The position numbers and the translations under genes are program-made. This document shows, piece after piece, positions 30,911 through 44,000 of a DNA stretch of 64,000 bases; position 1 is the stretch's first letter, and each line of letters begins with the position of its first letter. The notes beneath the pieces are model-generated. The model was not told the DNA's origin. It ran no database searches and saw only the letters and a program-made list of their open reading frames with translations. The stretch comes from Ilyonectria destructans (taxonomy: Eukaryota > Ascomycota > Sordariomycetes > Hypocreales > Nectriaceae): NCBI GenBank assembly GCA_020740775.1, contig JAHEWK010000001.1:6634001-6698000 (forward strand), written 5' to 3'.

Positions 30911-33287
30911 CTATCCTCTGATGGCTGTGGCTGCGTGGGCATCTCCCGCCCAAGGAAATCGATCCATCAATAGCGGATACGAGGTGTCGCTTGAGGGTGT
31001 GCCATCAAATGTGGTGAAGGATGTTGCTGCGCCGGCGGCGCCGGCAGGAGTTCTCGGCGTCGACGGGTCGCTCGCCGCCTTCACTAGGGTAATATCCCTG
31101 GTTGGTAAAACAATCGATGAGGGGCTATACGTGATAGGTCGATAGACGGCACCGGGGCTGCTGAGTTGAAGGGTGTGGTGAGTCGCTGGGCCAGCATGAT
31201 GGTAGATCTGGGGGGATCCAGTCAGGCTTCTCGTTGTCGCTCGGCCGGCATTGTCTCCAGAAGTCCCATCGAATCGCCCACTGTTCATCGTGCCATCCTT
31301 GAGGGTAGGACTCGATTGCTTTGAACCAAACTACAGAACCAATAACTGTCAGTAACCAACTCTTATCCAGGACTCTGGTATGGCGACCACCCTAACAGGC
31401 TAGGGAAGAGGAAGATCCTTTTTGACCAAGGCAGGTGTCGGGTGGTGCGCCGGGGGTACGTACAAAGCAGTACTTGTTAACAAGCTCTTCGTATGATGAG
31501 CTTGGTAGGGTGGGAGTCGAAGCCGCACTCGGGCTCGGGGCCTTCTGAGTAGAAGGAGTCGCCGAAGGAACCGGGGCGGAAGGGACCGGTGGAGCGGGCT
31601 TAGCACTGCGGACGTTGGGCTTCATGTAAAGCCCGTCCTTGTCCTTATTGACGGTGTCTTTGGCAGCCTTGACGGCGGCGTTGAGGGATGCACCAAAGTC
31701 GTATCGGTTCGCAAAGGCCAATCCGCTGGGGGATCCCAATCCGTTAGACATGTTGTCGCTAGCGAGGTTGCTAGTGGACTTAGTCTTCAAGCGAAGACCA
31801 GTTGACCCAGATGCAGACTCTCCCAAGTACTCGTGGATAGGTTGATCGAGGAACTTGGCATCATCTCCAAATTCGCCAAAGCTAGGCATCGACTTGGGCC
31901 GGGGCACGTTGGCGCCGCGTCGGTTACTCCGCGGCAGGCCGTTGTGCGATCGGCCCGAGGCGCCCTGGAAGTTGTTCTTCCCGTTCTGGGCAAGGTGCTT
32001 CTTGCGGAAGTCGACTTGGAAGTTGCGAGAGGCGTTGTTGTCCCAGTACTCTACGCCATTGACGACATAGCGAATGCAGAAGAACAACGTCTTCGACTCC
32101 AGGTTGGCCGTATCGGCCAGCTTGATGGAGAAGGTGAACCGGTCATGGCCAAGGGGGGTCTCACGAGGACGAATCTCGTGGCCAAATTCGGCAGCAACCT
32201 CTGATGTGGTCTTCCAGTAGTCGAGAGTGAACCGGCAGGTGACTGCTTTCTGGAAAGCTAGGTTGCTGATGGCAACGGAGCCGTGGAGGGTCTTTTGGTC
32301 GGCAGACAACCACACCTTCTCAAGGCGAACCGGGAGGGCTCTGCGTGCGGGGCTATCCTGGGGGAAGTTGGAAGTGAGAATCTCCCACTCAAAAGGAGGG
32401 GATCTTGTTTTATCTTCTGCTGGGAAGGGATACTCGGTGTCACTATCGTAGTTGTCGACTGGAGACGATCCAGCACTGACAGCAAGGGGACGATCAACTT
32501 GGAGGAAATGACGAACATGTTCCAAGTGGGAGTCGAAGTGAACAGCCTTGGAGAAGATGGGAGTGCCGGGCATGCTAGAAGGACGCCGGCGGGACGATGG
32601 CCGCAGAGCGGGTCGTACCAACTCACCCGACTTCTTTCGCACCATTTGCGGCTTCTTGCGCAAGTCGTCGTCCGACTCCTCATCAGAGGCCGTCAACGAG
32701 TTGTCGGCCGACTTGGCCACCTGAGCATGAGGCTCAGTTGCCGAACGAACATGGCCCATCCTTCGGCCAGGCTTGCCCAAGTCGCCCAGCGCACTTGTGC
32801 TGAAGCTGAAGTGGACGCCATTTCGGTTGGTTGAGTCGGGGCGATTGTCGTGGTTGCGCTCGGGAGATGGTGTCCTTTGTTGGGGAATCTGGCTGGCTGC
32901 GTCTCTCAGCTTCTCGAGCTTCCTCCCTCGTATCTTGAGAGTTCCCTCATCGTCGCTACCAGACGAGGCCGAGTCAGGTGGGGAAATGATGGCACCCATG
33001 GGCATTGTGCGGTCGTCGGTGATGGGGGGTGGTGACTGCCGCACCGCCGAAGACAGGTTGGACACCATGCTCTTCAGATCCTCCGACGTGCCCTGGGGGG
33101 TTAGGGTGCCGGTCGATCCATCGCTGACGGCTGATGCTGAGGGTGTTCGACGGTGCTTGAGGAGATACGAGGCAGATCGGGGAAGGGAGGGTCGAGTCCC
33201 TGTTTGGAGTGATGAACGTCGGCTCACATTAGGTGAGGTCGATGCTGAGGAAGCTGGAGATCGATGTGAAGGAGGTGTGTAAGGCAT
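30911..33287 (-). CDS. Gac1-like protein phosphatase 1 regulatory subunit with CBM21 domain (747 aa)
   Basis: Exons 33287-31464 and 31330-30911 give 747 aa; the intron donor GTACGT follows KYCF and the second exon continues FGSKQSSP. The N-terminal third is low complexity and rich in Ser, Pro and Arg. A PP1-docking RVxF-type motif KAVHF is at 247-251, and a CBM21 glycogen-binding domain covers about 299-427 (FEWEILTSNF, RLEKVWLSAD, CRFTLDYWKT, DRFTFSIKL, EYWDNNASRNFQV). Such subunits target type 1 phosphatase to glycogen and control glycogen synthase; yeast Gac1 and animal PPP1R3 are the known examples. The ATG at 33287 is preferred over 33401, whose extra 38 residues look like translated leader. 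Upstream lies an exceptionally long gene-free region. Confidence 0.85.
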
Positions 33288-35240
33288 TACCGAAGCAGGG
33301 CGGGTTTGGAGGGGAAAGAAAAGGGATACGTGCAGGCTTTGCCTACAAGCCGATCCACACGAAGGTGTAGGAGGAGAGGTGAAGGGCCTCGAACAAGACA
33401 AGGATGCTAAGTCGATGATGCTAGTTTATCGCAAACGCACGAGAGGAAGGGCGACGGAGCGATGGTTCGTTGTCGAGATTAGGTCTGTGAGAGTGGAAGG
33501 CGCTGGTCAGTATCCTGACTCGTGGAAGGGCAATTGTTCGATCAACGACTGGGGGGAAGAGAAATGGTGCTTCCGAGTGCAAGGATTCGACGGGCAGGAG
33601 GAATGACGTTGTGGCTGTGTGATGATTTCTTTCTTCTGCGGCTGTAAATTGACTTACATGAGTCCCAAGGAGGTGATGAGGCGGCAACAAACAGGCGACA
33701 CGGGATGCTCAGGCAATATTCCAGCAACAGAGCAGGCCGTGAAGCGCGATCGCAGCGCAACAGAAGGAGGGAAGGAGGAATTGAGGAATTGACCGTGAAG
33801 GGGCACGGTTCAAGTGATGCTGGAGATCCAGACAAGAGGCGAAACGGAGATGACTGGTCCGGTGGCGAAGCGGGATTGCCTCGAGATGAAGATGTTGGCG
33901 TCGCGAAGGGGGAAGCGACGGAAGGGGCGACGGGGAGGGCGAAGTCGTCAAGGACTAAGGGGAGAGTCCAGGGGTGGAATAGTCGTGAGGAGAGAAGCTG
34001 CTGATGCTGATACTGATGGGACAGTCAGTCAGGCAGTCAAGCAGTCTAGTCAAGAATCTTGACAGCAGAAGCTGGTAGAGGCTGAGGGAGGCGGAGAGAC
34101 AGGCTCAAGCGATGGCGATAGCGGGGGGCAGGTGGTTTTGAGGGCTTGCTCGAGGGCTGGAAGGCTCGCTGGAAGGCTCGGCCGGGCTGGGCGGCATCGA
34201 CTAACAGGACAAGGTTGTGAGCCGCGTAGGCGTGGGCTAGGTGCGCAGAGGTGGAGGCGTGGGCATGGGCCGTCTAGGATCGTCTAGGAGCGTCTAGGCG
34301 TCCGGGATGGGTGGGATGGATGGTTCGGCGGGTTTGGAGGGTTTGGAGGGTTTAGTAGCCTAGTAGGGGTGCGATGGCTAAGGACGCCCGGTGGAGCGAT
34401 GGCGATTGTCGGGGGGCAGTCGGAGGATGGCGACGAACCAAGAGGGATGGGGCTTGCCTTTTTGGCGATGAAGGCAGACCACCCAGAACCAGCCAGTTGC
34501 AGGGCAGTGCGAGTTGTGTGAGTGGGATGGAGGGATTGAGGCTAGGGGGGGCGTCCCGATTGCTCGAGAGAGTGCGGTGAGTTGAAGGATGGAGGTACCG
34601 GTTTTGAGGTACAGTAGGTATCAAGGTGTGTGCGAGCGAGCGAGCGAAGTGTGTGTATGTACGTATTGGTGTAAATCTGGTCAATGGAGGGATAGAGATG
34701 TGTGTGTGAGTGCGAGGGTAGGGATTATTGTGTGTATCTTACTCCCGTATAGCTGGGGAGCACTGGCGAACAGGGGGGGCCCTTGAACAATGAGGACCAG
34801 GGTGCAAGGTGAGTTGAAAACGAAATAGAATACAAAGGGGGACACAATTAGAGACGATGGGCAAATTAAAGATGGCATGTATAACAAAAGAAACGACGAA
34901 GTGAGGGTTTGGACGATGACGGAAGGCGTCGAAAACGGACACGACGTCGGCGGAGGCGGCGGCAGACAAAGAGAAGGCGGATGAAGACAGGAAACCGAGA
35001 GAGCAAGAGGAGGAGTCAATTCAAAGATGGAGGAGGAGTCGGAGGAGTAAGAAGGTAAAAAAAGGTTGGTTGCGGTCGTCATGGCGAGGGTTGATCCAGG
35101 ACGGACCCAGGTTTGTCTGAGCCACGGCGCATCCTAGACATCCCAAACATCCCAGACGTGAGCGAAAGCATGTCAGATCATCGAGTGGTGGTGTTTTTTT
35201 CTTTCCCTTTTTTCCTTCCCTCCCGCGGCGAGCCACTGAG
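33288..35240 (-). promoter_or_regulatory. pyrimidine-rich leader/promoter of the Gac1-like gene
   Basis: On the minus (gene) strand this stretch is strongly C/T-rich, as in long fungal 5' leaders, so the plus strand is G/A-rich for more than 1.5 kb. It includes short tandem motifs CGTCTAGGA (about 34269-34297) and GGTTTGGAG (about 34329-34346). The open frames are low complexity and unrecognised. A leader intron is possible but cannot be placed. Confidence 0.4.
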
Positions 35241-36591
35241 ACTCGGCGAGCGAGCGCCAGAACGAGTGGCGCCGGGCCCGAGCTTTTCTTAGGCGCATTC
35301 GTCGTACATGCAGGATAGGCATGGTGGGCATGTCGGTGGAGGCTGCGAGTGTGTGTGGATTGCGGTGGTGTTGGGATGTGCGTGCAGGGCTTGGCGTGCG
35401 TTTGGGATGGAACAAGCCATCTGGGTTGAGGGTTGAGGCCGGAGAAGTCAGTGAAGGCTCAGTGAGCGAGGTGGGGCTCGCTCGCACAGTGCGGCCAGTC
35501 CGGGGCCCGTTGGTTCCGGGTGCGCCGAGTCCAGGGCCAATCCCACCGCGCCGTCGCAGCGCTGAATGGCATCCCGTAGGAGAGCATCGCCAGCACCGCG
35601 AGATGCCACCCGCTAGCTACCAATTCACCTCCCATGGAATAAGGGATATGCGGATGGAACTCTTGTCAGGTTGTCCGGCCGGCCGCCACTCACCGACACC
35701 GACTCGTAGCTGGCCTGGAACCTACGCCTTGGGAGCCTCCCTCCCCCCTACTAAACACCGACGAACACTGGTCGTAGTCGGAGATCAGACGCCACGACAA
35801 TGGCCCCTATCCCCGCAAGCGCCTGGTAGTTTTTGTGTCTAGCCCCCGAACATGGCCACCGAAGGGCACTGACAAAGAGTGCCGTGCAATCCAGTCGATC
35901 CGATGCAGACTAACGTGCTATGTATGTACTCCGTGGGGGTGGAAACGCCTTGGTCCGTGGCCTGTGGCTCCGTCAGTATCAGTTCATCAGTTCATCTTCT
36001 TAGCTCATCGGGTGCCCAGACTCCAAGCACCGGGAACCGAGTCTTAGCAAGCAAGCGAGAAGCAACGATATCATCATCATCGGCGCATATCATCACCTGC
36101 CTAGGTAACTACTGCACGTACTGCGTACCGTTTAATTGCCTGCTGATTGTACGCACGGCACCCGCCTCTTGCAGCTCGCTCATGCATGTCGACTGACGGG
36201 CGGCGCGCGTGGCCGTCACTCGCAGTCGTCAATGACGTAGTCGTCGTAGAAACCACGCGCTCATTCTTCCATGTCTCACCACGGCCGGCCAAGGATTGGT
36301 CAAGGGATTGGAGATTGGAGAGTAGAGCCCTTCCCAAGCCCTGGAAGCCCTGGCAGCAAGCCCAGGCCGGGGCCGAACCCGGACCTTGAAATCTCACCGT
36401 TGAAGCGAGCAGATGCGAATGTCTTGCCCGTGTCTTGCCCACGGGCTGTCTCAGAAGATGCCTGCCAGGCCCAGTTTCCGGATGAGGCACCCCAGGCCGC
36501 GACCGGGGGAGGAACTCGTTTTCAGTTGTTTCGTCCCCTGCGACTGGCCTGCAACGGTTCCGGTCGGTGGGTGATGGTGGGCCTGCTGAAA

Positions 36592-36639
36592 GATGCCCTG
36601 CTTCGACGATGCCCTGCTTCGACGATGCCCTGCCTCTGC
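36592..36639. repeat. 16-bp tandem repeat, three copies
   Basis: Unit GATGCCCTGCTTCGAC at 36592-36607 and 36608-36623, with a diverged third copy at 36624-36639. Confidence 0.8.
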
Positions 36640-37394
36640 GGTGACCTGCTTCTGCTGGGCCCGCTGGACCTGTCGCTCAGTTCTCTCCGGGCCTGCGATC
36701 TCAACGCCCTTGGCGGATCCTATCTGACAGGAAGCGAAGCCAAGCCCCCCGTGGGCCTTTTGGATGGACCCAAACTTGGCTCTCGCTCAAGCTGGGGCCG
36801 CCCGCACTGGGTCGCTCGCACTGGGCTCTCTCTCTCCTGAGCTAAACCGCTGCTGTCGCTTGAGTCCGCCACACAGCCAAGTGCCAAGCCACAAGCCACT
36901 GAACTTTGTTATTCCGACTGTTGACTGTAGGACTCTCTCTTTGCGCGAACTGGCACTCTGGCAAGATGAGGGTGAGCACTGATGGGCACGCCCAAACACA
37001 CAAACACCACACGGCGAATGCAAAAATGCCGTCCCACAGCAACTAGCTGAGCTAGCTGACTTGCTGACTTATGGATCCGAAACACAAATCTGCGGGGGAG
37101 GAATGCAGTTGAACCGGTTCTGGATCTCATCGTCGGTCCAGCACCGTCCATCATCTCGTCTCCATATTCCAACTCGAGAAAATGTCTTGTCGTATTCTGT
37201 TCGGCATGATCGGATAGAACCGGTGCTGTCGGCAACGGCAAAGACATTCGAGCGCATCCAGCGGATCAAAGTCGAATCATCAAATCATCATATCATCAAC
37301 AATGCCCCTTACTAAGGCCCTGTCATGGTGGAGGGCTTTCTTTCCAAGGGGACGAGTTTTTTCCTCCTAGTGCGCTTTCTAAGCTGCAGCAATT

Positions 37395-37430
37395 GGGCAC
37401 AGTGGGCACAGTGGGAACAGTGGGAACAGC
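37395..37430. repeat. 9-bp tandem repeat, four copies
   Basis: Two copies of GGGCACAGT are followed by two of GGGAACAGT/C. Confidence 0.8.
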
Positions 37431-37816
37431 ATGCAGCACGATTCGCCCGATGCACCCAATTGCACATCTGCGCCATGCCTGCATGGGATGGCGTCCCCTT
37501 GCCGGTAAAGGAGATAAGAAACAGTGCACGGGCCAGTGGTCCTGGCGCACTCTCAGGCCATCCCACGATCTGGGTTTTCTTCTTTCTTTGCTACTCAACA
37601 CCAAGCACCAAGGCCTTGGGACAACTGGTGGGGCAACTTATTTTTTTCTCTCGCCCTATGCCTTGGCGGCCGACCTACGGCAACTAAAAATTTCAACCTC
37701 CCCCCCTACAGTTTATTCGTACACAGCTGGTAGCCGAAGAGGAATGAACCCCGTTCTTAGTTGATATTAGGCGCCATCCCGCCCGGCACCAAAGTCAGAC
37801 CAAAGTCAGCGCAGCC

Positions 37817-37900
37817 GTCACTCGATCCAGTCCAGTCACTCGATCCAGTCCAGTCACTCAATCCAGTCCAGTCACTCGATCCAGTCATTCAATCCAGTCA
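37817..37900. repeat. 18-bp minisatellite, about four copies
   Basis: Unit GTCACTCGATCCAGTCCA repeats at 37817, 37835 and 37853 (one base changed), and a fourth copy at 37871 decays into shorter ATCCAGTCA pieces. Confidence 0.85.
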
Positions 37901-37960
37901 TACCGTCCATCAGCACCCAGTAGCGGCACTAGGGCAGAAGAAAAACCCCAACAACAAACG

Positions 37961-37985
37961 CCCCCCCCCCCCCCCCCCCCCCCCC
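37961..37985. repeat. poly-C homopolymer, 25 bases
   Basis: An uninterrupted run of 25 C, bounded by G at 37960 and AAG after 37985. It can form an i-motif, with G-quadruplex on the other strand, and is prone to length error in sequencing. Confidence 0.85.
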
Positions 37986-38068
37986 AAGCCCCAAGGCGAC
38001 AGAAAGACTAAAAATCATGAGCTTTGCGGCCCATGGAACGCCGTCCAGGGATCTCCTCGGCACTCGCT

Positions 38069-38082
38069 GTACTACGTAGTAC
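38069..38082. repeat. 14-bp perfect palindrome GTACTACGTAGTAC
   Basis: Exactly self-complementary; the same palindrome recurs at 52124-52137. It could be a regulatory-protein site or a common genomic motif of this fungus. Confidence 0.5.
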
Positions 38083-41000
38083 TGTCCTGAATGTACTGTG
38101 GTGCGCACTGTCCCGTGGTGGCCCTGGCTGGTTCTGGTGGACTCGAGTCTACTCCAGCTCGGCTGCGCACCTATGCGCGCCAAGCCCAACCTTGTACATC
38201 GGAGTGCACCGCTGCGTCGCGGCAATGCAATGTACCATGATCTGATGGAGGGATGTTGGATGGCGATGCTTCACAGAGAGTCACCGCGAGATGCCACTCG
38301 TCGACGCAGTTGCCATCGCCCCGTCGCCTCCATGGGGCCCCTGTCCGCTGCACCTTTGAACTTCTGCACTTCCGCACTTCTGCGCTGCTCCCCTCGCGCT
38401 ACGCACGCCAGAGCTTCCCCAACCAAGTTCCCTGCGTCTAATGCGACACCACGTCCTCCTGTCACAGCTGGCCATCATGGACGATGATGATACAATGATA
38501 CGCAGTGATGGTGGGCGTCTGACCCCTTGCAACTCCTCGGAGCTGGCTCACTCAACATGGCAAATCGCCATCCCCCAACAATGGGCCATCCCATCCCCCG
38601 ACAGGGTGCAGCAAACTGCTTTCCTCGCCGCACGCCGACAATTCCCATTGTCCTGATTCCTAGGGTCTCTCTGGGTTCATGTACTGTGCTACCCAACTTA
38701 CTACTCGCTGCCGATGCTTCCTCGTGTTAGCCTTGGCCTACCACGCCCTGACGCGTCCCATCGCATCAGCCATTGCGTCCATCGGCCTCGTGGTTCTCCG
38801 TTGCACACCGGCGTCGCAACAGCCACATTGCAACTCCAACTGACTCGATGCCTCTGGAACCATCCGCACGCCGTGTCAAACTCACCCACCGCTGGATTGT
38901 TCAGTGAGAAAGCCCAGGTAGCACTTTTGTCCAGAGCGGGAGGCACCGAGCGTGGAACGATACCAGAGTTCGCTCATCTTGTGCCTCGTCAACTTTAGCG
39001 CCTCCACGCCATCTCACCAGAACCCAGACTACACGATTCACCAGGCGAGAAGAGTAAAGAGCAGAGGCTCCCACGCGCCCGCCCGGGGCCCCCCGTCGTA
39101 TGATTGGGAGGGTGCGGAGGCTCGGTCGGCACGGTACGTACGGATGAGATTCCAGCACGATGCGACAAGGGAGGGAGGGGTGGAGCACCGTCAATCAGCA
39201 ACGACAACCTGGATATTCTTGGCCCGAGATACCCTCATTCACTCTATCGCTCCCGACCTTCCCTCTGCAACAATCAGCATATCGATAGTCTCCCCTCCGG
39301 TCCTCCGTTTCTCCTCGGAGCATCCCTCGATAAGGCGCCCCCTCGCCTCTCCGGTGTCGTCCAGTCAAGTGCATGACACAGCCAGAGACCGGGCGGCAAA
39401 AGATAAACCTCTTGCGGGATCGGCAAGTCTTATCAGAGCCGCCCATAACCCTGATTACCATCCCCCCGCGTATCTGTATCTTTGTCTCAACTCGGAGCCT
39501 TCGCACGCCACCCATGCATCCTCGCAGGCGCCCGAGTTCTCTGCAGGCAAATCGCCCACCAAAGCTCGATGCACTTGCAAACGGCCATGCAAACCCTTTT
39601 CCATTGGCTGCGCCAGAGGCTTGCATGGCCCACCAGTCCCGCCATCCCCTGTGAGGCTTTGCCTTTCGCTAAGCCGGCACCCACGCCATGACAGGGGGCA
39701 GGGGTGTAGGGGGCGCCGAACAGGAACAGGGAACAGGGTACAGGGGTGAGGCAATCCGCACACCGAGATTCATGATTGACGGCACATCATATGTACTTCT
39801 TTGCATGTGGAAACTCGCTTCCAACATTTGTCGAGTCTTGGTCGCATCGAGATGCATCAAACCACCTCCCTTTTCCCCTCCCCCATGGCCCCAGCTTCTT
39901 CCTTCACCCACAGAAGCGACCTAAGCGGCCAACCAGCCGCCAGCTCAGCATCCCCACGCCGTCCTGTTCGAGCCAGGCAAGCAAGCAAGCACTGAACTGG
40001 AGCGGTGTGGAGACGTGTCGAAGACCCTAAACTCGATATCAACGGCTGACTTGCAGTACTACGGTACGGAGTACTTGCCACTGGTGTCCCGAGAGGGTGG
40101 TATTTTGTTGCAAACACGCCCAACACTGCGCCGGTCACGGCATAAACCCCATTCCGCCTGGGATGAGCGACATCTCCAGCTTCGCCCTCGCTCTGCGGGT
40201 CCGTTGCAACACTCTGTCCTGCAGGATGCTATTCATGATCAGATAACTCACGCAATATTGAGGGTCCATTATCTAGCCCATTCCGAGCTCGCAAGTTGCG
40301 ATTGAGTTCCACACCATCATGTTGGTGCCATCGAAAGCAGGCCATCATCTGGTGTTCTTCAAACCTGGGGCTTAGGGATCAGCAATCATGGCGCCAGCAT
40401 ACTCGACCCTGATCGTCCGAGTCCCTTGGCAGCTAGAGCCACAATGCCAGAGGGTCTACCTGAGTGTGCTGCATCGACATCCGGGATGTTGCCATCCTTG
40501 GATCCATCCAAGCCACGACCGTCCGCCCATCTTTCCCCTTCATATGGCAGACGGGCGCGATGGCCAGCATCAGGACCCTTGGTACATGCTTCGAGAACTA
40601 CTGAACCACAACATCCGTGTAGTCTAGACCCTGGATTCAGGCGTTTGCCATTTCACCAAGAGCAGTATAGTGAAGCCCCCCCTCTTCGTACCACCAAGCT
40701 CCAGCGCGGACTACGCATGTACGCGCCTGGATATGAAGCAGCATGCCCCTGCCACCGCCTACGCCTCTCGAGCCAGGCCCTCAGGCCAACCCCTCCGAAG
40801 TGAAGCGCCTGCAACGCTATATGCCAGCGGCAATGTCCTTGACGCCGCTTCATCTAGACCCAAGCGGCGAGATGCAAGAGGCGGGGGTGGCACCGCCCCC
40901 CGGAGATCCACGACTCGTCGACGATCCCTCCCCCACATGAGATTGCCGCTCGAGACGTGAATTGATATTCAGAGTTCGCTATCTGAGAATCTTTGGTGTT

Positions 41001-44000
41001 CTAAGTTTTTGGCATTACACAAGCATACCTCGTTCTCGGTGTGGAGGAGCCTCAAGCTTCCGGATGTTCCGCGCCGGCCGGAGCTAGTGGGGGTGATGTG
41101 ATAGTCAACCGCCGGAACAGGACCAAAAGTTGACAGCCACACCAAGCCGACCCCGTCAACCCGTGCAGCCACTCGTCGCTCGGATGTCCACGTCCCTCGA
41201 CCTGTATGTCACCCTATCTTGGGCTCACTATCGCCTGGGACCTTTGCCTCATCAAGCATCCCTTGTGTTCCCCACCTCCTTACCCCTCAATGCAACATCT
41301 AGCTGTTGTCATTTCTCCTCAGCAGCAACGCCAACGCCAACGCCGCTGTCCCGTCAGAGTCTATTGCCTCGTTCGGCTCGCTTTGATGGTTTCCCCTGTC
41401 TGTGCCGAAACAACCCTCCAGCCGCAATGGACATGCACTGCATAGCTCTGGAGTGGTGTCGAGGCCAACAAGACGCTTTCAGAGCTGAGTTCTTGTCCTG
41501 TGTCACCCTTGGATGTGACACAAGATGGGGATGACTTGAAGCTGCATGGCTGCGGTTGAACCTGAACTGGTATTCCGGCCACCGGTCAGCCACCCTCCAC
41601 AATCCCCAACCACGGTCAGATCCAGGATCAGCTCCTCCATACATAGTACACCATGAGCACCCATTCGAGCATTCCCTGGCGTCCCAAAGCGCCCTGGTCG
41701 AGACGGCGTGCTAGAGCTTACCCGCACGTCCCCCCCATATCTCACGAAGCATGCAAGCCCTAGCTACCCCATGCGGGCAAAGATGCGGAGCTGGAACGCG
41801 AAGCTGTGCAAAGAGGGGATGTTTGAACGCTTGGAAGGGGTGTCTGGGGGCCAGCTGCCAGTGGCTTAATATCCCCCGCTGATCGCCAGCACCCTTATCC
41901 CAGCACACTCGGTCAGATAGGGACGGGATGGTGACATTCAACTCGCAACTAGGCCCACGGCTAACGTTTTGAACACGACTCTTTGTCCATCAGCCATTCG
42001 GCAGTCATCTCCGTGCGGGGGGCGCGCATGCTCCCGTTACCAAGAGCGAGCGCCTACACCAAGTCGAGGCACCACTCTGGACACACACTCTGTCGACACA
42101 CACTTCGTCGGGAGGGTTGCCGCGTTGGTAGCCCACCCACGGACAGGTCTGACAACCCGTTTGCCTTCACCTTCAGGAACGCATCCTTCCCTTGATTCCA
42201 CAGAATTGCTTTGTGTTTCCGCTTACCGGCCCGGGACCGTTTTTTTTACACGGAGATTTGCTTCTGCCAAGGACCCATTATGCGGTGCTGTTGATGTCGT
42301 CATGACGTATTCTGCAGGCTTGGTTTCGCGCCCCCATCGGGATATAGCGTCTGCATCGCACAGCTGGGGAGATTGGGACCAGGATTTCGGGGCACGGCCA
42401 CTACGCTGCCTTGGTCGCTGGAGGCATTCCAGTGCCAAGCAGTGTCAGGGCTAGCATGTAGGACGTGCCATTGCGGCACCAGCCCCTCAGCGCTGGGCCA
42501 GCGTCGTACAACAGCGCATCTAAGCTGTGCAACTAGCTGCATTGGCGCCTGGAATGGTCTCATCTCAGGTCTCACTCGGCGGGGAGAGGCTGATCTAACA
42601 GACTAATAACCGCTAATAACAGCCTCCGTCGCCGCCCACTTGGGCCCCGGAGCCCATGTCCGAACCTTAGCGCTGCCGGCCGCCTTGGACGGCGCAACCC
42701 CCCAGCAGCCAAAGGAGCCCCAATCGTACGAATATATCGCATTCGTCTTTTGCGAGCGCCGCTAGGATCCGCTCTGCTGCGCATCGTCGATTTGGCCAAT
42801 ATTGGCGACCACTTTATCTGGTCCTTACGTAAGTACCTGCATTCTAAAGCCTGCCGAACAGGCCAGAATCGAAGAAACAATTATCTCAATGTCGCTTCGT
42901 TTGATATTGACACCGGCCCGCACGCAAACGCGCAACCAGATGGACCGACGCGGATCTAACATGCAGCCCCCGACGACCTAAGAGCAGCTCTCACGCATAG
43001 CGCAACGTCATCGCACCTTCGGTCACGGCCTAATTCACCGCCTTTAGACAGAGCTGCCTCGATTGTCTGTGAGGGCTGCGGGGAGAGGTTGCGGCGTATC
43101 CCCCTTGGGCGGTAGCATCCCGAGGCTGCAGATCCGGCCTGTACCCTTCCTTCTCTTGCGCAGCGCATCTCACGAGATGCGGCTGGGTTCATCCCCTTCC
43201 ATGCACGCACGCATGTCGCGCCTAGGGAGCTCTCTGATGCATTGACCGGTGCAGTCGTGGCTTCTGCGAGTCCGAAGATCCGGGGTATCCGTGGTCCGTA
43301 GAGGTTCATGCAGTAGTGCCATCTTCACACCCACAACCCTCCCGCGCAGTATGCGCAGCAAAACACGGGGCAGATGACCTTTCCGATGATGATGAATCTC
43401 TTTGATTGAGCAAGTATTCCCTCGACCGCCAAACACGAGGCTGGGGAACCAAGTCATCCCGGTGAGAGAGTTCAGCAATGCATCGATCCAGACCCAGACA
43501 AGGTCATGTGCCCCCGTCCCCCCCGGCTTAGAAATACATTTCCATGCCTTGAGGTGTGATCTGGGCGTATTCCTCAATGCCATCTTGTCAACTGACTAGT
43601 CTTTCATCCACCCTTTATCTCAGCGGCTCACCGATATACCCGCTCGAGACGAGTCCGGGGACGCGTGCCAGAATGTGAGTTGTCAGAACTCGTTTAACAG
43701 AAAGCAACGGTAATCGGACTCGGAGTTGAATGAAGCGGTTCTGTTCCCCTTGTGATACGGAGCCTCTCTGCCATTATGACCGGTTGTGTTCTCCGGGTTT
43801 CTTCCCCATAGATCGTATACTACGATACCGTTGTTTGATATATTTCATTGCAGTCTTGTGATTACCAACCCATATGTGGTGTGGTGGCTTACGCTGAGTT
43901 GGAACAGAATGAGCATCTTGTGTCTTGTGCAAGTATCTCGTGTGACTCTTTTACTCAAGGAGCCTATCAGAATACACTAGGCCCATATGACTGAATGCTT

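Noticed and set aside
36271..36840. 189-codon plus-strand open frame
   Set aside because: Covers a 16-bp tandem repeat, has no family signature and no promoter or splice context.
37817..37900. Short repeats as a CRISPR array
   Set aside because: Units are directly tandem without unique spacers, and the DNA is fungal.
38952..39749. 265-codon plus-strand open frame in the gene-poor region
   Set aside because: Low-complexity Ser/Pro/Arg/His composition, no domain motif, and overlapping long frames on both strands; typical of GC-rich non-coding DNA.
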